Assembly: GCA_014843695.1 (NCBI GenBank)
Contig: CM026398.1
Span: 19,814,683-19,878,682, forward strand
Source of the DNA: Archivesica marissinica
Lineage: Eukaryota; Mollusca; Bivalvia; Venerida; Vesicomyidae
Length of the DNA: 64,000 bases
Direction: 5' to 3'
Shown here: piece by piece, positions 23,009 through 34,713 of the stretch
Numbering within the stretch: the first letter of the stretch is position 1
Layout of the letters: every line of letters begins with the position of its first letter
Position numbers and translations under genes: made by a program
Notes under the pieces: model-generated
Database searches by the model: none
Told to the model about the DNA's origin: nothing
Seen by the model: only the letters and a program-made list of their open reading frames with translations

Positions 23009-23800
23009 AGACAGCCTCAATACCAATGGTATATATCAAACTTGTGTCATTGCTCACAGATTACTGCAATGTGAGACTTTCTTCCATGGACAGGGATTGA
23101 TTTCTGTATCATACACAGAGATATTGGCCAGAAGTTGGCAGCTGGTGGTGATACAATACCAGCTCACATGTCAACAAATAGGCAATTTACAGTGATAACC
23201 TCAATGTCTATAAATGTTAGAGTATTCTGGTATAGGAGTATACTGGTTGTTTAGCTGTTCATTATTACACATAGACAGTGACACTAGTGTTTCCTCTTTG
23301 TCACACGTTGTATATGTATAAAGTGACACAGGTGTTTCAATTAGACCAGTTTCACCATTGGTATAGCCAATCGTCTTTAATGTGAAAACTTGATACAACA
23401 TAACACAGCAATTGATTGAAGCAACTGCATCTCACCTTCAGTTGCTTCCATCATATTTCATGTTCCATTGTATCAAGTTTTCACATTAAAGACAATTTGT
23501 TGTATCATTTTGTACAGTGTGTGTGGGGGGGTTATTCCAGAGTCCGTTGATTTGTTAGTGGCATCACTGCGATATGATGCATATGGCCCCCACAATGTAC
23601 AGGTTTGGGGAATAAAAGAAATTATTCAGACATTATAATAAACACAAAACTGCTTGTTATCTTTCCGAGGAATATCTCACTATCTTTATTGCATCCTATT
23701 AGGAACATTCTCTGAAGTAAGGCATAACTTATTCACAAATTTTACTTACTTTTACTCTGTACCTCAACTATAAAATATCTGTGAAATGAAAAAATGTTAC
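23009..23800. other. No gene; inverted pair around 23380-23500
   Basis: TCGTCTTTAATGTGAAAACTT at 23371-23391 recurs inverted as TATCAAGTTTTCACATTAAA near 23472, about 100 bp apart, suggesting a small palindromic element. Nothing else assigned. Confidence 0.45.
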
Positions 23801-25025
23801 TCTGAACACTCAGAATGCAGAGTTTAGTGCAGATGATGCAGAGTTTAGAAGTGCAGAGAATGCAGAGAAGTGCAGAGTGTAGAAGTGCAGAGAATGCAGA
23901 GTGTAGAAGTGCAGAGAATGCAGAGTTTAGAAGTGCAGATAATGCAGAGAATGCAGAGTTTAGAAGTGCAGATAATGCAGAGTTTAGAAGTGTAGTGAAT
24001 GCAGAGTGTAGAAGTGCAGAGAATGCAGAGTTTAGAAGTGCAGAGAAGAATGCAGAGTTTAGAAGTGCAGAAAAGAATGCAGAGTTTAGAAGTGTAGTGA
24101 ATGCATAGTTTAGAAGTGCAGATAATGCAGAGTTTAGAAGTGCAGTGAATGCAGAGTGTAGATGTGCAGATAATGCAGAGTTTAGAAGTGTAGAGAATGC
24201 AGAGTTTAGAAGTGCAGAGAATGCAGAGTTTAGAAGTGTAGTGAATGCAGAGTGTAGAAGTGCAGAGAATGCAGAGTTTAGAAGTGCAGAGAAGAATGCA
24301 GAGTTTAGAAGTGCAGAAAAGAATGCAGAGTTTAGAAGTGTAGTGAATGCATAGTTTAGAAGTGCAGATAATGCAGAGTTTAGAAGTGCAGTGAATGCAG
24401 AGTGTAGATGTGCAGAGAATGTAGAGTTTAGAAGTGCAGATAATGCAGAGTTTAGAAGTGTAGAGAATGCAGAGTTTAGAAGTGCAGAGAATGCATAGTT
24501 TAGAAGTGTAGTGAATGCAGAGTGTAGAAGTGCAGAGAATGCAGAGTTTAGAAGTGTAGAGAAGAATGCAGAGTTTAGAAGTGCAGAGAAGAATGCATAG
24601 TTTAGAAGTGTAGTGAATGCATAGTTTAGAAGTGCAGATAATGCAGAGTTTAGAAGTGCAGTGAATGCAGAGTGTAGATGTGCAGAGAATGCAGAGTTTA
24701 GAAGTGCAGATAATGCAGAGTTTAGAAGTGTAGAGAATGCAGAGTTTAGAAGTGCAGAGAATGCAGAGTTTAGAAGTGTAGTGAATGCAGAGTGTAGAAG
24801 TGCAGATAATGCAGAGTTTAGAAGTGCAGAGAAGAATGCAGAGTTTAGAAATGTAGTGAATGCAGAGTTTAGAAGTGCAGATAATGCAGGGTTTAGAAGT
24901 GCAGATAATGCAGAGCTTAGAAGTGCAGAGAATGCAGAGCTTAAAAGTGCAGAGGATGCAGAGTTTAAAAGTGCAGTGAATGCAGAGTTTAGAAGTACAG
25001 AAAATGCAGAGATTAGATGTGCTGT
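23801..25025. repeat. 1.2-kb array of 21-bp purine-rich units
   Basis: The unit is GCAGAGTTTAGAAGTGCAGA plus one base, with GTAGTGAAT, GATAAT and GAGAAGAAT variants. A higher-order period near 250-270 bp is visible from the recurring GTGAATGCATAGTTTAG (about 24090, 24340 and 24610). The 450-codon minus-strand frame is a by-product of the 21-bp period. Confidence 0.95.
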
Positions 25026-25123
25026 TCCCCCCTCACCATTACATGAAAGATAGTTGTGCACACATTTCATTGTGTATGTGTAAATGCACAGCAATTGTAA
25101 TGAGTGACATCACTGGTTTTTAT

Positions 25124-25481
25124 ATACCTCCCTTGGCAGATAATATCCGTTCTATCCCTAAATGTATATTGGTCCTTTTAGTTGGAATCCTTTGGTTTTA
25201 CTGTTGTTCCCTACCCAGATGTTGCTGTATGTTAATTGTTATTTTATCAAAATCCTGTTATAATTTATTAATAGGAATTGTTTGCAGTAATGTCTCTATT
25301 GGATATGCTGTTGGATAATGTAATATGGAGATTTAATAATTTAATAATTATAATCAGAAAAAATGGATGAAAATGGATAGCATGTGATACAAAGGAAACA
25401 GTGATAAAAACAGAGGAAACCAATTAAGAGAACCCTTCTTAAAGAGTATTCAGGGTGCAGTATCTGACTAATGTCTCTCAT
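25124..25481 (-). mobile_element. Family M repeat element, inverted copy
   Basis: It matches 39595-39955, 48352-48662 and 49059-49425 on the opposite strand: TACCTCCCTTGGCAGATAA at one end, TCTCTCATT at the other, and internal paired arms TGGTCCTTTTAGTTGGAATC and AAAAACAGAGGAAACCAATT. Non-coding. Confidence 0.7.
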
Positions 25482-26811
25482 TTGTTTGATATGGCATATT
25501 GTGATCAACTTTAACATGCATCCATCTGACAATTAACAGTGTGTTTGAAATGATGTCATAGCTTGGACTGTTTGCTTACATTTTGACGTGGTTTCTCATG
25601 AATGCTAGCAATGGACCACCAGCAGTGGGTGGCAGTGGGTTGTTGTTGTCGACATTCGAAATTTTACAAATGGAGTCGATGGGTTCAAAAACTTTGTCAT
25701 TAGATCAACTGTTTCACACAAATCAATGATAGGAGTGTTGCCACATTGGATATGTCATATCCATATACCAGCTTGGCGAACCATGTCAACTTAGCTCTGC
25801 ATGCTGGGTAAAATAAAGTCTATAAATAGTTCAAATAATTGTAGCAGCCAACTCTTCATTAATCTAGATTTTTTTTTTATTTGTAACTAAGATCTCTGGA
25901 AATGTGTCCTTGAATTTCATTAGAATTGTGTTGTTGTTACGAAACCATTCTAATTAAATTCCATGACATATTTGACTGTTATTTTCACCTCTACCATGCA
26001 AAGAGGTAAAACATTATAACAATTAGACACCATCACATTTGCCAATTGTTGGAAATTGTTGCCAAATTTGATTCTGCCAACAAATCTCTCCTTTTACAGA
26101 CCTATAGCAAGTGCGGCCAAATGAGGTCACTGGAGTTAGAAACCGGTCGAAAGGTCAATTGAAAGGAAAACCAACTAACTAATTGTACATATAGTGCTAA
26201 TTTTGTTGAGGCACCTACCCCTGCCAACTGTGGTCCCCTGAATAAAGTACATGTCCCTAGGGCAACTAAAGAAAACTATTTAAATGACTTAAATCTTCTA
26301 ATTAATGGCCTGGAATCCTGCTGACAAAAACTCTTGTTACTCGATTTACCAGACGGAAAACCATTGTCTGTCCTGACATAGGTGAGCGATTCAGGGCAAT
26401 CTTGGCGTTCTTGTATTTTATACATGTATCATGCAGTTCTTGACAATATCACAAGTTTAGTGTAACATAGAAGATAAGTTCCAGGTATGTTTTGCTTTCT
26501 TGCCATGAACTCTTTGATTATTCCCAGTGGTTTTGATGTATGTATTGCCTTCAGTTTCCTATCATCGTTTACACACTACATTAAAAACAGATCATTACCG
26601 ATTTGTTTTTGAAATTCTTCTTTGACTCTGGATAGAATGGTGTTTTCATGCATCAGTCATTTCCTTTGGAACTTTACAAAGCACACTATTTAAAAATACT
26701 TTTTTTTATATCATTTTATCTATCTCACCCCTAGTTATGATCAGGGTGATGCCTCCAGAAGTATATTATGTCATTTTATTTTTTTATGTTTTTTTTTTTG
26801 ACTGGCCTCTA
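25482..26811. other. No gene recognised
   Basis: AT-rich DNA with T-rich runs. No domain-bearing frame or repeat unit seen. Confidence 0.4.
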
Positions 26812-27082
26812 CCATTATGGACTGTTCTCTACCATAATAGACTTTCTATACCATTATGGACTGTACTGTCCTCTACCATTATGGACTGTCCTCTGCCATC
26901 ATTGACTGTCCTCTACCATGATAGACCTTCTATACCATTATGGACTGTTTTCTACCATTATGGAATATCATCTACCGTTATGGAATGTCCTCCACCATTA
27001 AATACATTCTATACCACTATGGACTATCCTCTACCATTATGGACTATCCTCTACCATTATGGACTATCCTCTACCATTATGA
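26812..27082. repeat. About 20-bp minisatellite, CTACCATTATGGACTGTCCT
   Basis: About 13 imperfect units; variants have CATGATAGACCTT, ACCATAATAGACTTT or ATGGAATATCAT. The last three units (ATGGACTATCCTCTACCATT) are perfect. Confidence 0.88.
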
Positions 27083-27682
27083 AATACCATTAGGGGATGT
27101 GCTGCAGCATTGTTACCAAGTAATGGAAATGCCAGTGAGCTTCCAAGTACAAACATAATAGATGATACTAGTATTGCTAACTCGGAGCAAGCATTACAAA
27201 GTGTGTTTCAGCATTGTGTCGCTGTTACTCTAACATTACTGGATATCGTTAGTGTCTACGCTTTAATCTTAGACATTCTTCTCCAGTATTGGTGGATTAG
27301 CAGCACCATGGTCCTCCGGAAAACTTGATGGAGTTCTCCAGGAGGGGTTGTTAGAATGGTGGAGATCACACTGCAGTAGTCACTTGTTGCCTTAATTAAG
27401 CTAATAGTGCTAATCTGTGATCTCCATGTATGTAGGTTATAAGATTCTCTCTGAAATGTTGATTTATATGCTAGGTCATGTGTGTGGCAGCTTGGGTTAT
27501 CATACACTGACCCACCTTCATTCACATCACCTTCACATCTGTTGCCTGTTATTACATGTTCTTCACTATTATTTTCCCATCAATTATAATTAACCAGGGC
27601 AAAATCTTTTACTGATGTTTTCATATCATGCTACAAGTGAGATGAGCATTTGGCAGTCTTGTGATAGGCCATTTTAACTTTG

Positions 27683-27897
27683 CCATTTTTCTTTCTTTTC
27701 CAGCCATCCAGTCGTTTATTATTTTTCTTTCTTTTCCAGCCATCCAGTCGTTTATTATTTTTCTTTCTTTTCCAGCCATCTAGTCGTTTATTATTTTTCT
27801 TTCTTTTCCAGCCATCCAGTCATTTATTTTTCTTTCTTTTCCAGCCATCCAGTCATTTATTATTATTCTTTCTTTTCCAGCCATCCAGTCGTTTAGT
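27683..27897. repeat. 33-bp array that repeats a 3' splice-acceptor-like motif
   Basis: Six copies of TTTTTCTTTCTTTTCCAG followed by CCATCCAGTCGTTTATTA. Each is a long pyrimidine tract ending in CAG, a textbook acceptor on the plus strand. After the last copy an open frame continues (RLVSDLELINSVINYL) without a recognised family. Confidence 0.92.
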
Positions 27898-28184
27898 CTC
27901 TGATCTAGAACTCATTAATTCCGTGATAAATTATTTAGCAGTCATTATGGAGTGCACGAAAATTTTAAATAAAAAGAATCAGTCCTATTTGGGATCGATT
28001 TTAATAATTTCTTGATCATGCATTTAGCGGTCTGTCATTGTGGGGGTGCATTGTGGAGTGCACACAATTTTAAATAAAAATAATTTGTCGTATTTGGTAT
28101 TGATTTTAATGGAACATAAGAAGTGCGCGCCATTATGCGGAATTTATAATCCCGTTTTTGTTCTTTTTCATACACATTGCAATT

Positions 28185-28243
28185 AATTGACACGAGACCT
28201 CAGTTTTAAAGTCTCATCCAAAATAGTACGATTTATAGTCATT
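28185..28243 (-). mobile_element. SINE-A fragment
   Basis: GACACGAGACCTCAGTTTTA and AGTCTCATCC match the SINE-A body on the minus strand. The fragment abuts the SINE-C copy that follows in the opposite orientation. Confidence 0.65.
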
Positions 28244-28244
28244 A

Positions 28245-28478
28245 ACACCTGTCGTGTGGTAGCGAATACGCTTCAGGTGCGAAAGATCCGGAGTTTTCGC
28301 CTCGCTGGAGCCGTTACAATTATGCCCTTAGGCAATGCATTTGAATTCCACATTGCCTCTTCTCTCCCTCGTGGCGAAGGATTCTATCAGGAATGAGGTC
28401 TCGAGAGTGATTAATATAAGTTGTAAGAACTTGTTTTGCAATCAAGGTAAAATAATAAATTTGTATATAATAACCCCT
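28245..28478 (+). mobile_element. SINE-C copy, 5' truncated
   Basis: It starts within the head (GTGGTAGCGAATACGCTTCA) and continues through ATGCCCTTAGGCAATGCA, TTGCCTCTTCTCTCCC and GAGGTCTCGAGAGTGATTA to a TAAATTTGTATA tail. The B box is decayed. Confidence 0.82.
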
Positions 28479-28807
28479 GCTGTAAGAATGGGGCTATTGT
28501 CTCTACCTGCGTCTCTGTGGGTGTCTCTGTTTGGGGGGACAAGATAACTCAAAATGATGTTGCTGGATTTTGATGAAACTTTGTGAATATATATAGGGTT
28601 TATCTAGGAGGAAGTGGTTCAATTTTGGGAGAAATTGGTCCAGGCCTGTGGTCAAGGCTGTCTTTCAAATATGTACTTTACTATAACAATATATCCACAA
28701 AGTTCCATCAAAATCAATTTTGAGTTATCCTGCCCACAGTGTAAAATACCAACACGGGGGACGTCTCTGCATCCCCCACGTATGGTGCCATCATTCTCTT
28801 GTTTTAG
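28479..28807. other. Diverged dispersed repeat, no gene
   Basis: GGAGGAAGTGGTTCAATTTT and GGTCCAGGCCTGTGGT resemble 4325-4380. A phrase about DNA near 28560 and 28695 (TTTTGATGAAACTTTG / AAAGTTCCATCAAAA) forms an inverted pair. Confidence 0.45.
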
Positions 28808-28811
28808 TTAA

Positions 28812-29048
28812 CCCTTTTCATTCTGGATACATTTAAAGGCTTTTGCAAACAACATAGATCCAGATCAGCCGCAGCGTGACGCTGCGTGCTGATCAGGATC
28901 TATGTTTGCTACATTGCCAAGTGTCTTTGCAAGATCATCTGAATAGCAAGCAGCATAGAGCCTGATCAGAATGCACGTTCCATGGCGGCTGATCTGGCTC
29001 TATGTTCTTTATAAATACTGTTTGAACGGTATCCCAGAATCAAATGGG
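28812..29048. mobile_element. TTAA-type MITE, family P2, most complete copy
   Basis: TTAA at 28808-28811 and 29049-29052. TIRs are CCCTTTTCATTCTGGATAC and, from the right, CCCATTTGATTCTGGGATAC. Two internal palindromes are present: one centred on GCGTGACGCTGCG with ACATAGATCCAGATCAG arms, and one with GCATAGAGCCTGATCAG arms. Confidence 0.85.
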
Positions 29049-29217
29049 TTAACGGTGTTTGTGGGGTTCGGTGCTTATATTATCCTTGGATTGTGCAGTA
29101 TGAACGTGTTATCCATTGGTGTTATCCACTGGACTATGCATCCACTCCTAAGAAATGGTGTCTAGTAATGTTGATTAAGTAGTAATTATTTGTAATGACC
29201 TTGACTGTAACTTTTGA

Positions 29218-29483
29218 GTCCGCCTCCATGGTCGAGTGGTTAAGGTCGCTGACTTGTATACCACTGTAACCTATCATCACTGATGGTCACGGGTTCGAGC
29301 CCCGCTCAGACCATGTCTCATTTATATGAAAAAGTTGGCAGTTTCTTACGGAGGTTGGTGCACCCAAGTACTGGTTAACCGCTGGAGCCTGCCCAGGAAA
29401 GGTTAGGTAAACTGCCTGCCGGCGATATAGCCCAAAGTGGTGCTGATGCAGGCGTAAAACCCGAAATATAACATAACATAACA
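29218..29483 (+). mobile_element. SINE-B copy with 14-bp target duplication
   Basis: Head CCGCCTCCATGGTCGAGTGG, class II-like arm, B box GGTTCGAGCCCC, body ATGAAAAAGTTGGCAGTTTC and tail ATATAACATAACATAAC. ACTGTAACTTTTGA flanks both ends (29204-29217 and 29484-29497). Confidence 0.92.
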
Positions 29484-29497
29484 ACTGTAACTTTTGA

Positions 29498-30379
29498 ACA
29501 ATTTATGCGATTCAATACTTCATCAGCATCCAACAGTTCAGATTCCACTAAGTTTTATATAACTTCTCTGAGCCAAAAAAAATAAAAAGATGGGCAAATG
29601 TTGATAAGTTTTCATGAGAAGAAAAATAAACCCTGGAGCTACTCATTACCTGGTATCAGGTGAGGTAAGAATCTGAATCTCTTTGATGTGTACCCACTTA
29701 CTCATCTGTGCTACAAAAGGCAAGTGCTGTTTTGGAACTTCTTTGGAAGGGTTTCCCTGATAATGTGATATGAATTTAATACAACAGCAAAACCCCACCT
29801 CCCAGTTGATTAATGAGTATTCCAGCCATTAGGCATTCAGTATACCTAATCACCAGGTTTTCTGGCATTATTTTGTGTGTTTTTGGTGATAAATGTCAAT
29901 GTAGATACATTGTGTATCCTAATTTTTGGAAACTAGATACAAATGTTTTGTGGGTGCACAATAGTTTTGCAAGGAACACTTGAGGGAGTTTTGTTTTGCA
30001 GCGTTGCTATGTAGAAGCCACCATGGAGAGTGAGGAAACAGATACAGTGGGTTATGATACAGCGGTCTGGTTCTATAAACTGTTAGCCAGGCTGTACCAA
30101 ACTGTGAATACACAATAGCTCCATTTATAGCCCCATCCAAAAGGCTTTATAGAGACAGGAAATAATTTCAACAAGGTCTATCCACAGATCGAACCGATGA
30201 CATTGGGATTGGTACTGCAGAGTGTTGATCAATTAGTTCCTACTGCAACTTGTAAATAGTAACTTGTAACATATTTGGCGCGAAAAGAAGATGAAAATGA
30301 TACAAGTTTATGCTACACGATAGAACTTTGTTAAAGAATTGTAGTGTGTAGTTTTTTGTTCAATTGCAACTACTTTTCT
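29498..30379. other. No gene recognised
   Basis: AT-rich, apparently unique DNA between SINE-B and the 30-bp array. Confidence 0.4.
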
Positions 30380-30384
30380 GTTAC

Positions 30385-30925
30385 GTACATTAACTTTACC
30401 ATTGAGGCTATCAACCTTTCTGTTATGTTCATGACCTCTGCCAGCCTCTGTTATGTTCATAACCTCTAACAGTCTTTCAGTTATGTTCATATCCTCTATC
30501 AGTCTCTCTGTTGTGTTCATAACCTCTATCAGCATTTCTGTTGTGTTCATAACCTCTACATAACCTCTATCAGCCTTTCTGTTATGTTCATAACCTCTAT
30601 CAGCATTTCTGTATAACCTCTATCAGCCTTTCTGTTGTGTTCATAACCTCTATCAGCCTTTCTGTTATGTTCATAACCTCTATCAGCATTTCTGTATAAC
30701 CTCTATCAGCCTTTCTGTTATGTTCATAACCTCTATCAGCCTTTCTGTTATGTTCATAACCTCTATCAGCATTTCTGTATAACCTCTATCAGCCTTTCTG
30801 TTATGTTCATAACCTCTATCAGCCTTTCTGTTATGTTCATAACCTCTATCAGCCTTTCTGTTATGTTCATAAACTCTACCAGCCTTTCTGTTGTGCTCAT
30901 AGCCTCTTCCAGCCAATATATCTCT
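30385..30925. repeat. 30-bp minisatellite, about 18 copies
   Basis: The unit is CATAACCTCTATCAGCCTTT plus CTGTTATGTT. Some units are shortened by loss of TATGTTCATA (TTTCTGTATAACC), giving a secondary pattern near 110 bp. Confidence 0.92.
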
Positions 30926-30989
30926 GAACAAACCTTCCTTTTTACTGATTTGTTGTCATCTTGTGGTAAGTGTGATTTTTAAATGCCGT

Positions 30990-31515
30990 ATGAGTGATGT
31001 AGAAACTGTTGCATCATGTTGCAGAGTGATGTAGAAACTGTAGTTCTTGGTTGCAAAGAGTGATGTAGAAACTGTTGTACTGGGTTGCCAAGAGTGATGT
31101 AGAAACTGTTGTACTGGGTTGCAAAGAGTGATGTAGAAACCGTTTTACTGGGTTGTAAAGACTGATGTAGAAACCGTTGTACTGGGTTGCAAAGACTGAT
31201 GTAGAAACTGGTGTACTGGGTTGCAATGAGTGATGTAGAAACTGTTGTACTAGGTTGCAAATACTGATGTAGAAACTGGTGTACTGGGTTGCAAAGACTG
31301 ATGTAGAAACCGTTGTACTGGTTGCAATGAGTGATGTAGAAACTGTTGTACTGGGTTGCAAGTACTGATGTAGAAACCCTTGTACTGGGTTGCAAAGACT
31401 AATGTAGAAACCCTTGTGCTGGGTTTCAAATACTGATGTAGAAACCATTGTGCTGTGTTGCAGAGCGATGTAGAAACTGTTGTACTGGGTTGCAAAGTGT
31501 GATGTAGAAACCATT
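30990..31515. repeat. 34-bp minisatellite, about 15 copies
   Basis: The unit is GTGATGTAGAAACTGTTGTA plus CTGGGTTGCAAAGA. Because 34 is not a multiple of 3, the same peptide theme passes through all three minus-strand frames without a stop. Confidence 0.93.
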
Positions 31516-31762
31516 GATTGGGAATATTATTGTAAGCCATGTGTGAATGGCTCCCTATGGGTTGCTAATCAAGTTTTGCTATAAAATGCCACTAGTTGTC
31601 TGCATGACAAATTGTCTACGCTGGATTAGTATTAGCAGAGGCTAAGATACTCGATATATAATTATGCAATACCCACCACTAAAAAGCAACAAATGGTATT
31701 TCAATGAATTTTGAATCTAGGATATTGTATCATCAAAAATCTATCAACATCTCATGAGGGGG
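31516..31762. other. Spacer, nothing recognised
   Basis: AT-rich DNA between two arrays. Confidence 0.35.
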
Positions 31763-32440
31763 AATATGCAAAATCCAAGATGGCTGCCATGAAATGAACA
31801 TTTGGAATAAGAAGAATCCAAGATGACTGCCATGAAATGGACATTTGGAATAAGAAGAATCCAAGATGACTGCCATGAAATGGACATTTGGAATAAGAAG
31901 AATCCAAGATGACTGCCATGAAATGGACATTTGGAATAAGAAGAATCCAAGATGGCTGCCATGAAATGGACATTTGGAATAAGAAGAATCCAAGATGACT
32001 GCCATGAAATGGACATTTGGAATAAGAAGAATCCAAGATGACTGCCATGAAATGGACATTTGGAATAAGAAGAATCCAAGATGGCTGCCATGAAATGGAC
32101 ATTTGGAATAAGAAGAATCCAAGATGACTGCCATGAAATGGACATTTGGAATAAGAAGAATCCAAGATGGCTGCCATGAAATGGACATTTGGAATAAGGA
32201 GAATCCAAGATGGCTGCCATGAAATGAACATTGGGAATAAGCAAAATCCAAGATGGCTGCCATGAAATGGACATTGGGAATAAGCAAAATCCAAGATGGC
32301 TGCCATGAAATGGACATTGGGAATAAGCAAAATCCAAGATGGCTGCCATGAAATGGAGATTGGGAATAAGCAAAATCCAAGATGGCTGCCATGAAATGGA
32401 CATTGGGAATAAGCAAAATCCAAGCTGGCTGCCATGAAAT
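31763..32440. repeat. 43-bp array of CAAGATGGCTGCC (YY1-like) units
   Basis: About 16 units of AATCCAAGATGGCTGCCATG then AAATGGACATTTGGAATAAG and AAG. Nine or so carry CAAGATGGCTGCC and the rest CAAGATGACTGCC, roughly alternating in the left part. CAAGATGGCTGC differs from the YY1 consensus AAGATGGCGGC at one position. Confidence 0.93.
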
Positions 32441-32975
32441 AGACACTTTTTACATATTATGCTAATTGACTCATAAATTGCTGACAATTCATAATACATT
32501 ATAGTAACACTGTTTAATGGCATTACAACTACCTTTCAGATGGTAGTTATTTAATCTTGATATGTCAAATTTAATTCTCTAGATATTGATATTTTAATGT
32601 CAAAATTTGCATACAAACTTGTATTTTCTACATAATATGCTAAAGTATTCATAAACAGTGAACACTTCATAACACAGTATAGTAACATTGCTTATTATAT
32701 AGTGCTTTGAATTACCTATCAGGGGATATGTATGTTATATTGATATGTGAAATAGTTATCTAGATATTGATGCTTATAGATCACTATTGAAGTCAATTGG
32801 CACGTCAATAATGTGGCCACAGGGTTGAACCGGCACATTCCAAACTAAGTCACCTTCAGCATTGTCCCTAAATTTCATCGAAATCTGAGTGGGACTTTTG
32901 GAGTTACGTTGTTGACAAACACAAATACAGACACACACGCTCATAATAAAACAAATAAATAACCATCTCAAAGCC
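32441..32975. other. Diverged dispersed repeat, no gene
   Basis: Two related stretches (TAGATATTGATATTTTAATG and ATCTAGATATTGATGCTT; AACACTGTTTAATGGCATTA and AACATTGCTTATTATATAGT) suggest an old duplication of about 190 bp. The minus-strand frame ending near 32774 contains SMKFRDNAEGDLVWNVP but no known domain. Confidence 0.4.
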
Positions 32976-32988
32976 ACCTAGAAGTTAG

Positions 32989-33258
32989 TCCGCCTCCGTG
33001 GTCGAGCGGTTACGGTCGCTGACTTGTATACCACTGTAACCTATCATCACTGATGGTCACGGGTTCGAGCCCCGCTCAGGCCATGTCTCATTTATATGAA
33101 AAAGTTGGCAGTTTCTTACGGGGGTTGGTGCACCCAAGTACTGGTTAACCGCTGGAGCCTGCCCAAGAAAGGTGTTGTTAGGTAAACTGCCCGCCGACGA
33201 TATAGCACAAAATGGTGCTGATGCAGGCGTAAAACCCGAAAAATATAAAATATAACTA
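32989..33258 (+). mobile_element. SINE-B copy with 13-bp target duplication
   Basis: Near full length, very like the copy at 29218, with the complete GGAAAGGTGTTGTTAGGTAA-type segment (here AAGAAAGGTGTTG). ACCTAGAAGTTAG flanks both ends (32976-32988 and 33259-33271). Confidence 0.92.
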
Positions 33259-33271
33259 ACCTAGAAGTTAG

Positions 33272-34713
33272 CACTCGGAACGATCAGATCACGAACAACT
33301 GCTAGACTTTACAGTGGTATATATTCACATAAATTGTATATATCCACATGACCTTGAGTTTGACCTTTGATGGTCATGTGATTGAAAGGCAATATGAAGT
33401 TTCCTATACATAAGTCCCATTGAAAGCATGAGCCTCTTGCATATATAGGAGATATTCACATTGACCTTGATATGACCTTGTATAGTCATCCTCAAGGTCA
33501 TGGGCTATGTCTCATTTGAAATATATAATTGTATAAACGTAATCGAGACTGTTTAGTCTTTTAATCATTCAGAAGTGTGCAAAGGGGAAAATTTAGTAAA
33601 CAATAACTAGAGTGAGCATTCAACATGATTGTTAACGTATGAACCAGGGCACAATGACACGTCTCGTAGTCTGTCAACAATGTCATATTGAATATTTACT
33701 ATTAGCGAAAGTGGATTTATTAATACAATGTCCAAGTAGCGGTATGAAAAGAATATAATATTAAGTGTGTTGTGTTTCTGACTGACATGAACCCCCCCAC
33801 CTCATTCGCTGCCGATGCTTGTCAGAATCCAGTTCTAGTCTAAGCATTATTTATTTCAGTATTTGTACATGTAATCAAGAAATGAACATTTTACATATAA
33901 TTTAACAGCAGTAGACTGAAAGGGATTAGAACGAAAGAAAACTTATATAGTTCTTCTCCCTATCAATTGATTTTGATATACAATAGGTAGGAGAATAATA
34001 TATATATATATATATTATATAACAATGAAAATATGTGAAGAATCCAGTTTTGAGACTCACAATATTTTTTCTATTTCGGCTTCTCATCGGATTATGTGGA
34101 AGCAGTTTTGAATCGATTGCTGTTAATGGATTGAATGTTTTGTTTGTTTGTTATCGGGCTACTAATTGCTGCTAAATTAACCTACTTAATATTGCAGTCA
34201 CTATTTATTTCATTAAGCAAGCACCGTGGGGAATATAATATAGAGAGCTAATTTGGTAAAAACTGTTTATATCGCTTTATTTCAGCTAAAAATGGCCGAT
34301 AGAAATCTCGAGACAAATGGGCAATTTTTCCGAAGAGTTTTTGTGTGTTCGGTTTGCTTTTGTTAACAGAGATGAGAAGGAGCCCGGGGAAAACAACAGT
34401 GAAATGATAATATCTTCTCATTTCTTGCCTCGTGAATCACATTTCTGTACAGATATATACTGCAATTCAGCTCTTATTCAATCTCTATTTTCAAAAACTG
34501 TACTGTCATATAAGTATACTTAATATTAATGGTAATGCATAAAACACTCGGGGTGCAGTACTGTAGACAGGAGAAATTTTGCTACACAATATTTTCACAT
34601 ATTTTCACATATTTTCAGGATTTGCCGCCCTGCCCTGCGCAGGATACGTGTACTTTAATGAACAGTCTGCTTGAAGCTAAAAGGTGCATGATATATTTAG
34701 ACCAATACACATA
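33272..34713. other. No gene; TGACCTTGA-rich patch and AT microsatellite
   Basis: 33345-33510 has several TGACCTTGA/TCAAGGTCA words. 33995-34017 is an (AT)n run. Open frames here are short and featureless. Confidence 0.45.

Noticed and set aside
22626..23057. Minus-strand frame with KLGRICDSIFSTC repeats, resembling a small cysteine-repeat protein
   Set aside because: It lies wholly in the 45-bp subfamily of the array, lacks a signal peptide or unique end, and the opposite strand is also open.
23742..25094. 450-codon minus-strand frame of SALLNSAF-type repeats
   Set aside because: It is the complement of a 21-bp purine-rich array; plus-strand frames are equally open and no unique domain is attached.
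29218..29315. Possible tRNA-Ser/Leu gene with a long variable arm
   Set aside because: It is a SINE-B head with the family body, tail and a 14-bp target duplication.
31733..32523. Three overlapping minus-strand frames of 227-259 codons with phenylalanine-rich repeats
   Set aside because: A 43-bp unit (not a multiple of 3) cycles through all frames with no stop; a repeat by-product.
32774..32977. Minus-strand frame with a hydrophobic start resembling a signal peptide
   Set aside because: The hydrophobic run comes from a CACACACG-rich stretch, the rest matches no family, and the region looks like a dispersed non-coding repeat.
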